This document shows, piece by piece, positions 45,521-54,622 of a stretch of DNA of 64,000 nt. The DNA comes from Candidatus Hermodarchaeota archaeon (lineage in GTDB: Archaea; Asgardarchaeota; Hermodarchaeia; Hermodarchaeales; Hermodarchaeaceae). The stretch covers positions 1-64,000 of the forward strand of contig JAEOTO010000011.1 in assembly GCA_016839805.1 (NCBI GenBank), in the 5' to 3' direction. A program made the position numbers and the translations under genes. Under the pieces are notes generated by a model, which saw nothing but the letters and a program-made list of their open reading frames with translations, was not told the origin of the DNA and made no database searches. Within the stretch, counting starts at the first letter, position 1. Each line of letters opens with the position of its first letter.

Positions 45521-46114
45521 GTGCTACACGTGGTCTATCTTATGCATCCAAGTGGGGTCTGTCTCCTCGACCAAAAATTCGGAGAACTAGAACTTGACTC
45601 CACGTTAGTTGCCGGCTTCTTTTCTGCCATCCGGGAATTCGCGCGAATGATTTCAAAGGGTAAAGGAGAGGCTCGAATTGTGGAGATGGGTGAGTTTTAC
45701 ATCACCTACGCTTCCGGGGATTTCATTGTCGTTGCGGCTGTAGTAGACAAAGAAGACAATCGATTACAAGTTCTCCAAGCACTTGACAAGGTCATTACCC
45801 GGTTTTCAGATCTTTACCAGGAGACGCTCAAAGAATGGGATGGAAAACTAGTTTTCTTTTCATTCACACCAGAACTAAATCAACTGTTAAACAATGGCTT
45901 CGTTGGTGAAGCTGACGAACCTTCACCAAAACTTAAACGCGGTCTTCCTCGCTTGATGGTGAAATTAGGGCAAATAAACCAATTCGAGTACAATGTTGCG
46001 AAACAATGTGACGGAAAACGAACGCCAAAAGAAATCGCTGAGAATGTCGGGCTTCCCTTAGATGATGTAGAAGTACTCTTGTATAAACTGAATAAACTCG
46101 ATCTAATCGAGTAG
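45521..46114 (+). CDS. Longin/roadblock-like domain plus winged helix protein
   Basis: The 198-residue protein starts at GTG 45521 (MLHVVYLMHPSGVCLLDQKFGELELDSTLVAGFFSAIREFA). That segment and the following GEFYITYASGDFIVVAAVVDKEDN... look like a longin or roadblock fold (beta-hairpin, helix, beta strands, helix) of the kind found in eukaryotic trafficking proteins and in Asgard archaea. The C-terminal part (GKRTPKEIAENVGLPLDDVEVLLYKLNKLDLIE) is a winged helix. The combination suggests a small-GTPase or membrane-linked regulator, but function is unproven. It follows tRNA-Leu and is convergent with a 7-TM protein. Confidence 0.65.
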   Translation: MLHVVYLMHPSGVCLLDQKFGELELDSTLVAGFFSAIREFARMISKGKGEARIVEMGEFYITYASGDFIVVAAVVDKEDNRLQVLQALDKVITRFSDLYQETLKEWDGKLVFFSFTPELNQLLNNGFVGEADEPSPKLKRGLPRLMVKLGQINQFEYNVAKQCDGKRTPKEIAENVGLPLDDVEVLLYKLNKLDLIE

Positions 46115-46140
46115 GTCCTGTAGTTTCCCGCTAGATACCG

Positions 46141-46830
46141 TTATTCGTGTTCCTCAAGTAAAACGCCAATTGCGATGAGAACCATTGCAAAAAGCACTAG
46201 AGCAGGAGCCAAGATGTCACCGAGATACAAGATAATAGTGTTCAGGTATGCTGCAAGACTCGATTGAATCACACGTCCACCATAGTAGATGAGGAAACCA
46301 GTGCCGAGGAGAAAATTGCTTGTTCGAAGCTGGCCCCTTAATTGTAAGCCGATGTAGAAGAAAATACTGGGAAGAACGATTACATAGAGTGGAAGAATGG
46401 CTAAATTCGAAATGATGTATCCAACAGTCAAATAGCCGGCAACGGATGGCGGCCAGAAGAAAGAAGGCAGGATTCCGATAAAGATGGCAATGATTAGTGG
46501 TGGCGAGGAAATGAGCATTACCTGCCAAAACTGCCTTTCGAGAATCTGGTAGGTCAACGCGAGAAAGAGCGTGAAAATTCCCAACCAGGAAACCACGGTG
46601 GCAAGCTGCCACCAAATCGGCAGAAGTTGGTAATAATCCCATATCAGGAAGAATCCTCGTGCGACACCAAGAAGGAGGAAAAACAGGCCAAATCCTAGGT
46701 GAAATGGATTCTTCGAATCACGATAACGAAATGCCAGGAAGTAAATAAACAGTAACAAGAAATAACCGATAATGAGGAACCAAATTCCAATTATCACGGT
46801 TTCAACTGCATCAAAAGTTCCATAAGCCAT
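46141..46830 (-). CDS. Seven-TM membrane protein, unknown
   Basis: The 229-residue protein (start ATG 46830, MAYGTFDAVET) has about seven hydrophobic segments with short loops. I see no catalytic motif. The layout resembles archaeal 7-TM sensor-like membrane domains. It is convergent with the longin-like gene (27 bases apart) and divergent from the hdr operon. The only annotation supported is an integral membrane protein. Confidence 0.65.
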   Translation of the reverse strand: MAYGTFDAVETVIIGIWFLIIGYFLLLFIYFLAFRYRDSKNPFHLGFGLFFLLLGVARGFFLIWDYYQLLPIWWQLATVVSWLGIFTLFLALTYQILERQFWQVMLISSPPLIIAIFIGILPSFFWPPSVAGYLTVGYIISNLAILPLYVIVLPSIFFYIGLQLRGQLRTSNFLLGTGFLIYYGGRVIQSSLAAYLNTIILYLGDILAPALVLFAMVLIAIGVLLEEHE

Positions 46831-46939
46831 ACAATGTCCCCGCAAAAATTTACCATATCACAGTCTCTTTGTCTTGGAATATAAGCCTGCTGTTCAAAAG
46901 TAGGGTTTTGAGAACTCGGTAAGAGGAAAATGTTTTTAC

Positions 46940-46957
46940 CTTTACAAATGTAAAGGT
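46940..46957. promoter_or_regulatory. Perfect inverted repeat, likely operator of hdr-kor-mvh operon
   Basis: CCTTTACAAATGTAAAGG is an 8-bp perfect inverted repeat around a 2-base centre. It ends 29 bases before the hdrC start at 46987 and is preceded by a T-rich stretch TGTTTTTACC that may include the TATA element. Its position fits a repressor or activator site for the ten-gene operon. A hairpin in the RNA leader is the other possible reading. Confidence 0.5.
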
Positions 46958-46986
46958 CACTGCCACACATCCTTGAGGTGACTTGC

Positions 46987-47538
46987 GTGATCGATCGCCG
47001 AATAATTAATGGGTCAAAAATCGATAGTGAGCTTGCCGATGACATGACCAAAGCTGGTATTGATCGTATTCGTTCTTGTATTCAATGTGGAACCTGTACG
47101 GGAGCGTGTCCCTCCGGTCGCCGTACTGCCATGAGAACACGACAACTGATTCGGAAAGCTCTCCTAGGTTTTCGTGAAGAAGTTCTTTCAGATCCTGATT
47201 TGTGGGTATGCACAACGTGTGGCACATGTACCGAACGCTGCCCTCGTAAAATTGATGTTACTGAAGCAATCCTGTATCTACGCAATCTTGCCTGTCAAGA
47301 GGGCTACATGCGTCCTGAGCACAGGGCAGTCTCCGTTAAATTAATCGAAACGGGTCACGCTGTTCCCATTGATGATGAAAAATGGAGTAAAATGCGTGAA
47401 GATCTCGGATTATCACCCCTTCCTCCAACTGTTCACTCCTATCCCAAAGCCGTAAAGGAGATACAGCACATCATCAAGAAAACGGGTTTTGACAAACTCA
47501 TCAATTACAAGGAGGGCAAAGAAGATGACAAAACATAG
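46987..47538 (+). CDS. hdrC: Heterodisulfide reductase subunit HdrC-like
   Basis: This 183-residue protein has two 4Fe-4S motifs: CIQCGTCTGACPSGRRT and CTTCGTCTERCPRKI, in the HdrC layout, with helical C-terminus. HdrC passes electrons between HdrA and HdrB. GAGGTGA lies seven bases before GTG 46987, which is preferred over GTG 46978. It is the first gene of the operon; hdrB overlaps it. Confidence 0.92.
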   Translation: MIDRRIINGSKIDSELADDMTKAGIDRIRSCIQCGTCTGACPSGRRTAMRTRQLIRKALLGFREEVLSDPDLWVCTTCGTCTERCPRKIDVTEAILYLRNLACQEGYMRPEHRAVSVKLIETGHAVPIDDEKWSKMREDLGLSPLPPTVHSYPKAVKEIQHIIKKTGFDKLINYKEGKEDDKT

Positions 47539-48418
47539 ATACAGCTTCTTTCTTGGTTGTGTTATCCCTAATCGTCTACCACAAATTGAAGCGGCAACTC
47601 GACTAGTCGCCCCCAAATTGGACATTGAGCTTGTAGAGATGAAGGGGGCATCGTGCTGTCCTGCACCGGGAGTAATTAAATCCTTTGACAAGGACACTTG
47701 GCTAGCAATAGTGGCCCGAAATATCGCCCTTGCTGAGGAGAACGGCTTAGATATTCTAGTACTCTGTAATGGGTGCTATGGCACACTCATAGCCGGTGTA
47801 CACGATCTCAAAGATCCTGAAACTCGAGCACGTGTGAACAAAATCTTGAAGGGAACTGGTCATCAGATTAAGGGAACTGTTACAACGAAGCATCTTGCAG
47901 AAGTTCTCTATATGGATATTGGCATGGAAGCCATAGAAGAAACAATCATTCGGCCAATTGAGGCCCGCTGTGCCATTCATGTTGGCTGTCATCTTCTCAA
48001 ACCAAGTGATATCCGTCCCTGGGGCGTTGTAGAAGACTTCACAGTTGTTGATGAACTCGTTGAGTTATTAGGGGCGACGAGTGTCGATTACAAGCTTAAG
48101 GATATGTGTTGTGGTGCAGGGGGTGGGTTACGCTCAGCCGTTCTCGATGTTTCCTTAGACATGGCCCGCGAGAAATTCGAAGCAATGACCCAAGCAAAAG
48201 TCGATTGCTTGGTGAATGTCTGCAACTTCTGTCATCTACAATTTGATGTTGGGCAAGTACAGGTTAACAAAGAATTTGGTACCGATTATCAAATCCCAGT
48301 TCTCTACTATACTCAACTATTAGGTCTCGCACAAGGGTTCACTCCAAAGGAGATGGGGCTTGACAGGCACTACATTTCAGTTGAGCCTTTCTTGGAAAAA
48401 ATTGGGATGAGCGTGTGA
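47525..48418 (+). CDS. hdrB: Heterodisulfide reductase subunit HdrB-like
   Basis: This 297-residue protein has two CCG domains: the first with CCPAPGVIKS and CNGCYG, the second with HVGCHLLKPSD, DMCCGAGGG and CNFCHLQFD. Those cysteines bind the non-cubane iron-sulfur clusters that reduce disulfides. Together with HdrC it is the terminal reductase module. ATG 47525 overlaps hdrC by 14 bases. The disulfide substrate in this organism is not known. Confidence 0.93.
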   Translation: MTKHRYSFFLGCVIPNRLPQIEAATRLVAPKLDIELVEMKGASCCPAPGVIKSFDKDTWLAIVARNIALAEENGLDILVLCNGCYGTLIAGVHDLKDPETRARVNKILKGTGHQIKGTVTTKHLAEVLYMDIGMEAIEETIIRPIEARCAIHVGCHLLKPSDIRPWGVVEDFTVVDELVELLGATSVDYKLKDMCCGAGGGLRSAVLDVSLDMAREKFEAMTQAKVDCLVNVCNFCHLQFDVGQVQVNKEFGTDYQIPVLYYTQLLGLAQGFTPKEMGLDRHYISVEPFLEKIGMSV

Positions 48419-48705
48419 TGTTGACAAGGCAAGAACGTGCACCAATCGTACCAGAGGAGGAATCCAATACCAAGTGGCGAATAGTGGTTAATGAGGATTG
48501 GTGCAAAGGCTGTGGATTCTGTTACACATTCTGCCCTCGAGAGGTCTTAGAAAAATCTGATAAATTCAACACTAAAGGTTACTATCCTCCTGTTGCAACT
48601 AATATTGATCGATGTGTAGGCTGCGGCCTCTGTGAAGCATTATGTCCCGATTTTGCTATCCATGTTGAAGAGAATGAAGAGCATTCAAAAAGAGGTGGGA
48701 AATGA
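48415..48705 (+). CDS. 2[4Fe-4S] ferredoxin / KorD-like delta subunit
   Basis: This 96-residue protein has two CxxCxxCxxxC motifs: CKGCGFCYTFCPREV and CVGCGLCEALCPDFA. It precedes korA with overlap, so it is the delta (ferredoxin-like) subunit of the 2-oxoacid oxidoreductase, taking electrons from the TPP-bearing subunit. It overlaps hdrB by four bases (ATGA-type). Confidence 0.92.
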   Translation: MMLTRQERAPIVPEEESNTKWRIVVNEDWCKGCGFCYTFCPREVLEKSDKFNTKGYYPPVATNIDRCVGCGLCEALCPDFAIHVEENEEHSKRGGK

Positions 48706-49853
48706 TGCAGAAAGCAGTTCTAACAGGGGAAATGTTCACTCAAGGTGACATTGCTGCAGCTGAAGGTGCTTTGGCTGCTGGTTGTCGATTCTTTGCAGGT
48801 TATCCCATCACACCCGCCACCGAGATTGCAGAACGCATGGCTTATCGCCTGCCCCGAATCGGTGGGCGTTACATCCAAATGGAGGATGAAATCGCTTCCT
48901 GCACCGCTGTACTGGGCGCTTCATACTCTGGTGTAAAAGCAATGACTGCTACCTCGGGACCCGGTGTCAGTTTGATGAATGAAACCATCGGGCTTGCTGC
49001 TATGACAGAAACTCCTATGGTACTTGTAAACGTCATGCGTGGAGGTCCCTCCACCGGACAACCCACTGAAGCCAGTCAAAGCGATATAATGCAGGCTAAA
49101 TGGGGAAGCCACGGAGATTACGAAATCATCGCCTTAATTCCCTCTTCAGTCCAGGAAATGTTTGATCTCACCATTAAAGCTTTCAACTTATCAGAACAGT
49201 TCCGGGTTCCTGCCTTCGTCCTAGCAGATGAAATCATTGGACACATGCGCGAAAGGCTAGTAATCCCACATGAAGACGAAATAGAAATCGTAAATCGTAA
49301 GAAACCAACTGTTCCTCCAGAAGAATATCTCCCTTTCAAAGCAGAGGAGGATCTCGTTCCACCCATGGCAACCTTCGGCGACGGTTACCACTTCTATGCC
49401 ACAGGACTAACACACGACGAACGCGGGTATCCCGTGATGGACGATGAAACCCAACTAGCTCTCATTCCACGCCTGTGTGATAAAATCCGAAAAAATTCTG
49501 CTAAAATCACTGAAGCCAAAACCCTCGAAACTGAGGATGCAGAAATCTTACTCGTCGCTTATGGTGGTGAATCTCGAACAGCGATGCGAGCAGTGAAAGA
49601 TGCCCGCAACAAGGGGATGAAAATCGGGTTATTCCGTCCCGTAAGTGTTTGGCCATTCCCTAAGGAGCAACTGAAAGAAGCCGCGGCAAACGCTCAACAT
49701 GTTATTGTGGCGGAACTGAATTATGGACAATTAGTTGGCGAAGTGGAACGTGTCATTCGAAACGAGGTACCTGTGCACCTTATTCCGCGGGTTTGTGGTA
49801 GTCCCCACACCCCCGATGACCTTATGAAAGAAATCAGGAGGCGAATTAAATGA
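48702..49853 (+). CDS. korA: 2-oxoacid:ferredoxin oxidoreductase alpha subunit
   Basis: This 383-residue protein has the KorA signature YPITPATEIAE near the N-terminus, GVKAMTATSGPGVSLMNE, RGGPSTGQPTEASQSD and a C-terminal Rossmann-like domain (EILLVAYGGESRTAMRAVKDARNKGMKIGLFRPVSVWPFP). Such enzymes convert 2-oxoacids to acyl-CoA and reduced ferredoxin; 2-oxoglutarate is the commonest substrate of this subfamily. Overlaps neighbours by four bases on each side. Confidence 0.93.
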   Translation: MMQKAVLTGEMFTQGDIAAAEGALAAGCRFFAGYPITPATEIAERMAYRLPRIGGRYIQMEDEIASCTAVLGASYSGVKAMTATSGPGVSLMNETIGLAAMTETPMVLVNVMRGGPSTGQPTEASQSDIMQAKWGSHGDYEIIALIPSSVQEMFDLTIKAFNLSEQFRVPAFVLADEIIGHMRERLVIPHEDEIEIVNRKKPTVPPEEYLPFKAEEDLVPPMATFGDGYHFYATGLTHDERGYPVMDDETQLALIPRLCDKIRKNSAKITEAKTLETEDAEILLVAYGGESRTAMRAVKDARNKGMKIGLFRPVSVWPFPKEQLKEAAANAQHVIVAELNYGQLVGEVERVIRNEVPVHLIPRVCGSPHTPDDLMKEIRRRIK

Positions 49854-50698
49854 CTGTAACAACGCGCTCTTCATCCGATTATAGGCATCCTATCCTCGAA
49901 TATATTCGTCAGGATCGTCTACCCCATATCTTCTGCAGTGCTTGTGGCATCGGTACAGTTCTCCAAGCCTTTGCCAATGCCCTTCGCAGCCTTAACTTTG
50001 ACATGGATCGTTTAGTTGTCATTAGTGGAATTGGATGCACTGGACGAGCCAGCGGATATTTCGAATCCGATAGCTACCATACCACGCATGGACGGGCTAT
50101 AGCCTTCGCAACAGGGGTCAAAGTCGCCAATCCAAACTTGAAACCCGTTGTCATAAGCGGCGATGGAGACCTGTTTGCCATTGGTGGAAACCACTTCATC
50201 CATGCAGCCCGGCGAAACGTCGACATGCTTGTCCTTTGTGTTAATAACTTCAATTACGGGATGACGGGCGGTCAAATGGGTCCAACAACACCAGACAGTG
50301 CCATCACAGTTACCTCTCCTGATGGCAACATTGAACATCCCTTCAACCTAGTCAGTGTAGCCGCAGCTTCGGGCGCCGTATTTGTTGCCCGATGGACCGC
50401 ACTTCATGCTCGCCGCCTCACAAAATCCCTTGAAAAAGCCCTCCAAAAGAAGGGCTTTAAATTCATCGAAGTCGTTTCCCCCTGCCCCACACTTTATGAT
50501 CGCTATAACCGACACGGATCTGGGCTTGATGTCATGAAACGATATCGAGAAATCTCCGTTATCCGCAACTTCACGGATCCAATGAAAGCGGAAATCGACT
50601 ATCGAACACGTATCGTCTGTGGTGAATTTGTCGATACAGAAAAACCCGAATTCACCGACTTACTCGCCTCACAGGCAGCAGAGCTCCAGAAAAGGTGA
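49850..50698 (+). CDS. korB: 2-oxoacid:ferredoxin oxidoreductase beta subunit
   Basis: This 282-residue TPP-binding subunit has IFCSACGIGTVLQAF, GDGDLFAIGGNHFIHAARRN (TPP-Mg site GDG...N) and CVNNFNYGMTGGQMGPTTP. It carries out decarboxylation and ferredoxin reduction together with KorA. It overlaps korA by four bases. The short gap to korG (10 bases) keeps the operon intact. Confidence 0.94.
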   Translation: MTVTTRSSSDYRHPILEYIRQDRLPHIFCSACGIGTVLQAFANALRSLNFDMDRLVVISGIGCTGRASGYFESDSYHTTHGRAIAFATGVKVANPNLKPVVISGDGDLFAIGGNHFIHAARRNVDMLVLCVNNFNYGMTGGQMGPTTPDSAITVTSPDGNIEHPFNLVSVAAASGAVFVARWTALHARRLTKSLEKALQKKGFKFIEVVSPCPTLYDRYNRHGSGLDVMKRYREISVIRNFTDPMKAEIDYRTRIVCGEFVDTEKPEFTDLLASQAAELQKR

Positions 50699-50708
50699 TT
50701 TCAAGAAA

Positions 50709-51272
50709 ATGGAACGAACCGAAATTCGTCTAGGTGGTTTGGGCGGACAAGGCGTCATTAAATCCGCCGTCATCATAGGTGAAGCAGCATCGATTTACGA
50801 CGGAAAAGAAGCCGTACAAACCGCCTCCTATGGTCCCGAATCTCGGGGAAGCGCTTGTAAAGCCGAGGTTATTATCTCAAATACCCCCGTTGATTATCCT
50901 CTCGTTTTAGCACCACATGTACTAGTAGCTCTCTCCAACGATGCATACCAAAAATACAAAAGCGATCTCAGGAAGGGTGCCATCGCGATTATTGATTCAG
51001 ACTTAGTAAAAGCGGGAAAAATTAAGGCAGGTATACAAGTGTATCAGGTGCCTGCTGCTGCTACAGCTCACCAGGTCTTAGAAAATCCCCTAGTAACTAA
51101 TGTCGTGATGTTGGGTGCCTTCACCGCTATCACGAAAACCGTCACCCCTGATGCAATGCGCAAAGCCATTGCGAATGCATTTCCCAAATATCAGGAACTC
51201 AACCTCCGTGCTTTCGACGAAGGCATGAAACTCGGACAGGAAGCAATGGAGCAATCATCAAAAACGGAGTGA
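50709..51272 (+). CDS. korG: 2-oxoacid:ferredoxin oxidoreductase gamma subunit
   Basis: The 187-residue protein beginning MERTEIRLGGLGGQGVIKSAVIIGEAAS matches the gamma subunit: GGLGGQGV nucleotide-like loop, SYGPESRGSACKAEVIIS and a C-terminal helical region. It completes the four-subunit enzyme with KorA, KorB and the ferredoxin-like protein. Start ATG 50709 has GGTGA upstream. It overlaps hdrA's possible GTG start. Confidence 0.93.
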   Translation: MERTEIRLGGLGGQGVIKSAVIIGEAASIYDGKEAVQTASYGPESRGSACKAEVIISNTPVDYPLVLAPHVLVALSNDAYQKYKSDLRKGAIAIIDSDLVKAGKIKAGIQVYQVPAAATAHQVLENPLVTNVVMLGAFTAITKTVTPDAMRKAIANAFPKYQELNLRAFDEGMKLGQEAMEQSSKTE

Positions 51273-51280
51273 AAAATCTG

Positions 51281-53251
51281 ATGTCGACTGAAGAACCTAA
51301 AATTGGCGTCTTCATCTGCCACTGTGGCTCAAATATTGCTGGGGTTATCGATATACCTCAACTAGTTGAATACACAGCAACACTGCCCAATGTCGTTGTG
51401 GCCGAAGATTATCGCTATATGTGCTCCGACCCCGGACAGGACCTCATCCGAGAACGTGCCCGGGAAAAGGGGTTAAACCGTGTCGTCGTTGCGGCATGCA
51501 GCCCTACTCTCCACGAACCCACCTTTCGACGTGTCCTCGAAAGCATGGGGTTAAATCCTTTCTTCTTTGATATGTCCAATATTCGTGAACACTGCTCATG
51601 GGTTCACACCCACGAAGAAGAAGCTGCCCTCGAAAAGGCAAAAGATCTTGTTAGAATGGCTGTAGCCCGAGCGGCTGAACTTGAACCCCTCGTACAAAAG
51701 GAAGTTGATGTCAAAGCTAGTGTTCTCGTCGTGGGTGCTGGTATCGCTGGCATTCAAGCTGCCCTCGACATTGCTGATGCCGGTTACAAGGTCTACCTGG
51801 TCGAAAAAGAACCCAGCATCGGGGGGCACATGGCCCAACTCGATAAGACCTTTCCCACGCTTGACTGTTCCAGTTGTATCCTCACACCCAAAATGAGCCT
51901 AATCGGTCAACATCCCAACATCGAATTACTCACCTACAGTGAAGTCCGTGAAGTTGACGGTTTTGTTGGTAACTTCAAAGTAAAAGTCGAACGAAAACCC
52001 CGCTTCGTTATTGAAGATAAGTGCACTGCCTGTGCCGATTGTCTCGAAGTCTGTCCCGTAAACGTCCCGGATGAGTTCAATACGGGTCTTGGATGGAGAA
52101 AAGCCATTTACATCCCCTTCGCTCAAGCCGTTCCTAACGCATACATCATCGACACGGAACACTGTCTGGGCATGACTCCCATTGCCTGTGGAAAGTGCAA
52201 AGACTCCTGTGAAGCTGAAGCCATTGACTATGAAATGAAGCCTGAAATTCTAGAACTCGATATCGGTGCTATCATTGTCACCACCGGATTCAAACTCTTC
52301 AATGCCATGGAACAACTCGAATACGGCTATGGCAAATACCCTGATGTAATGACTAATCTCGAAATGGAACGAATGCTAAGTGCCGCAGGACCCACCGACG
52401 GTAAAATCATACGTCCCTCAAGCATGAAAAAGCCTAAAGACATCGCCTACATCCAATGTGTCGGCTCACGCAACGAACGCTACAACAATTACTGTTCCCG
52501 CGTCTGTTGTATGGCCGCTCTAAAACAAGCCCGACAAATCCGAGAAAAATACCCCGACATTAACGTCACCATCTTCTACATCGATATGCGAGCCTTCGGC
52601 AAGGGATATGAAGAATTCTATGAAAGCACCTCACGCGAATATGGCGTCACCTTCGTCCGAGGTCGAGTTGCAGAAGTTCGAGGATCCTTCGATTCCGACC
52701 GCATTGTTATCCGAGCAGAAGATACCCTCCTAGGACAGCCCGTAGAAGCCGAAGCCGATATCGTCGTTCTCTCATGTGGCATTCAAGCAGCCGAGAATCA
52801 AGGAGACCTCGCCCGGGTCCTCGGTATCCAACTCAGCGCCGATGGCTTCTTCCTCGAAGCCCACCCAAAACTACGCCCTGTTGAAACCAATACTGACGGT
52901 ATCTTCATTGCAGGAGCTGCCCAAGGACCGAAAGACATCCCCGACTCAGTAGCCCAAGCCAAAGGCGCCGCCGCAAGCGCTTTAACCATGGTGACCGCAG
53001 GTCGAGTCAAAGTTCAACCCTACGCTGCTGTCGTCAATGAAGAACTCTGCGCTGGATGCGGTATCTGTGAAGCTTCCTGCCCTTATGGCGCAGTCAAAGT
53101 AGTTGATAATGTCGCACAAGTAACTGAAGCCCAATGCAAGGGCTGCGGAACCTGCGCTGCCGCCTGTCCCAACGAGGCTATTGCACCCCAACACTTTACC
53201 ATGGATCAAATCATTGCCCAACTTGACGCGCTCTTTCAGGAGGCACGCTAA
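51281..53251 (+). CDS. hdrA: Heterodisulfide reductase subunit HdrA-like
   Basis: This 656-residue flavoprotein has an N-terminal CHCGSNIAG domain, the FAD motif [52 protein letters not shown], ferredoxin motifs [15 protein letters not shown] and a CGKC, a thioredoxin-reductase-like FAD domain and C-terminal double ferredoxin [14 protein letters not shown] and [14 protein letters not shown]. HdrA bifurcates electrons at FAD between ferredoxin and HdrBC. ATG 51281 is preferred over GTG 51269. It is the link between the kor and mvh parts of the operon. Confidence 0.95.
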   Translation: MSTEEPKIGVFICHCGSNIAGVIDIPQLVEYTATLPNVVVAEDYRYMCSDPGQDLIRERAREKGLNRVVVAACSPTLHEPTFRRVLESMGLNPFFFDMSNIREHCSWVHTHEEEAALEKAKDLVRMAVARAAELEPLVQKEVDVKASVLVVGAGIAGIQAALDIADAGYKVYLVEKEPSIGGHMAQLDKTFPTLDCSSCILTPKMSLIGQHPNIELLTYSEVREVDGFVGNFKVKVERKPRFVIEDKCTACADCLEVCPVNVPDEFNTGLGWRKAIYIPFAQAVPNAYIIDTEHCLGMTPIACGKCKDSCEAEAIDYEMKPEILELDIGAIIVTTGFKLFNAMEQLEYGYGKYPDVMTNLEMERMLSAAGPTDGKIIRPSSMKKPKDIAYIQCVGSRNERYNNYCSRVCCMAALKQARQIREKYPDINVTIFYIDMRAFGKGYEEFYESTSREYGVTFVRGRVAEVRGSFDSDRIVIRAEDTLLGQPVEAEADIVVLSCGIQAAENQGDLARVLGIQLSADGFFLEAHPKLRPVETNTDGIFIAGAAQGPKDIPDSVAQAKGAAASALTMVTAGRVKVQPYAAVVNEELCAGCGICEASCPYGAVKVVDNVAQVTEAQCKGCGTCAAACPNEAIAPQHFTMDQIIAQLDALFQEAR

Positions 53252-53253
53252 AG

Positions 53254-53682
53254 TTGACCAAGAAGAACTGGGAACCTAAAATCGTCTGTTTCGCCTGCCG
53301 TTGGTGTAGCTACGCAGGAGCTGACATGGCGGGGACCTCTCGTATCCAATATCCTCCCAATGCGCGTGTCATCCGAGTCAACTGTAGTGGTCGCGTTGAT
53401 CCGCAGTTTATTTTACGCGCGCTCAAACTCAAAGCCGATGGCGTGCTCATTGCTGGCTGCCATTTCGGTGATTGCCACTATGTCTCCGGGAACTACCAAA
53501 CCTCACGCCGCGTTGAACTTCTCAAAGAATACCTCAAAGAAATTGGCTTAGAGCCTGAACGATTACGCCTCGAATGGATTTCTGCGGCTGAAGGCACTAA
53601 ATTCGCCGAGACCATGAAGTCATTCGTAAATGAGATTAAGCTTTTAGGACCCAATCCGCTGGCTGACGGAGGACCCGAATAA
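53254..53682 (+). CDS. mvhD: Hydrogenase-associated iron-sulfur protein MvhD-like
   Basis: This 142-residue protein has an N-terminal [23 protein letters not shown], followed by [14 protein letters not shown] and [14 protein letters not shown], which is the MvhD/VhuD pattern. MvhD binds a [2Fe-2S] cluster and joins the hydrogenase to HdrA. Start TTG 53254. It follows hdrA after two bases and is followed by mvhG after one. Confidence 0.94.
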   Translation: MTKKNWEPKIVCFACRWCSYAGADMAGTSRIQYPPNARVIRVNCSGRVDPQFILRALKLKADGVLIAGCHFGDCHYVSGNYQTSRRVELLKEYLKEIGLEPERLRLEWISAAEGTKFAETMKSFVNEIKLLGPNPLADGGPE

Positions 53683-53683
53683 G

Positions 53684-54622
53684 ATGACAAAACCATCCCT
53701 CGCCGTCGAAACACTCAGCATCTGCTCTGGCTGTGAAATCGCCATCCTGGATCTACACCAGGCCCTCCCAGGGGTGCTGGATGCCATCGACCTCAAATAC
53801 ATCCAAGTCCTCATGGACTTCCGTGAACCCCCCAAAGAAGGCGTCACCGTCGGTTTTGTCTCCGGTGGAGTCCGCAACGAAGAACAAGTCGAACTCCTCC
53901 ACAAAATACGCGAACGCTCACAAATCCTTGTCGCCTTCGGAGCCTGCTCAGCCTTTGGTGGTATACCCGGGCTCGCCAACCTCCACACTAAGGACGAACT
54001 TCTGCAAGAAGTCTACATCGACACTGTAAGCACCGTCAACCCCAAAGGTGTAATTCCCCACAAAGTCGTTCCCCCCCTCCTTGAAGAAGTTCACCCCATC
54101 AGCGACTTTGTCAAAGTCGACTACGTTCTCCCGGGCTGCCCGCCGCCACCCAAACTCATCGCTGAACTCGTCACCTGCCTCCTCGAAGGCAAAGAATTCC
54201 GACTCGAGCCTAAAACCGTCTGCGACCAATGCCCCCTCACCAAGGACGAAAAAAGCGTCACCAACTTCATCCGCTGGGGCACCAAAAAAATCGACCCCGA
54301 ACGCTGCCTCCTCGAACAAGGCTTCCAATGCCTGGGTCCTGTCACTCAAGGTGGCTGCGAAGCCCGTTGCCCCACCGCCCTCGCGCCCTGCCGAGGCTGC
54401 TTCGGACCCACCGAAAGTGTCCACGACCAAGCCGCCAAAATGATAGGCGCCATCGGCTCCGTTGTCATCCAAGATCCCACCAAAGCCCCTGCCCCTGAAC
54501 AAATCGTGAAGGAAATCCCCGACCTTGTGGGTACCTACCTCCGCTTCAGTTTAGCGGCATCCACCTTCAAAAAAGCGCTTCACACAAACGTTGTCAAAAT
54601 GAAAAAGGGTGTAAAAGCATGA
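53684..54622 (+). CDS. mvhG: [NiFe] hydrogenase small subunit MvhG-like
   Basis: This 312-residue protein has the small-subunit iron-sulfur ligands: ICSGCEIAILDL near the N-terminus, GACSAFGGIPG, PGCPPPP and a C-terminal set in CLGPVTQGGCEARCPTALAPCRGCFGP. It carries electrons from the active site in MvhA to MvhD. Codons end in C far more often than in most of the window. It overlaps mvhA by four bases. Confidence 0.94.
   Translation: MTKPSLAVETLSICSGCEIAILDLHQALPGVLDAIDLKYIQVLMDFREPPKEGVTVGFVSGGVRNEEQVELLHKIRERSQILVAFGACSAFGGIPGLANLHTKDELLQEVYIDTVSTVNPKGVIPHKVVPPLLEEVHPISDFVKVDYVLPGCPPPPKLIAELVTCLLEGKEFRLEPKTVCDQCPLTKDEKSVTNFIRWGTKKIDPERCLLEQGFQCLGPVTQGGCEARCPTALAPCRGCFGPTESVHDQAAKMIGAIGSVVIQDPTKAPAPEQIVKEIPDLVGTYLRFSLAASTFKKALHTNVVKMKKGVKA

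Noticed and set aside
53948-54502. Minus-strand frame of 184 codons inside mvhG
   Set aside because: Caused by the strong C-ending codon bias of mvhG, which removes stops on the other strand; residue composition is that of a shadow.
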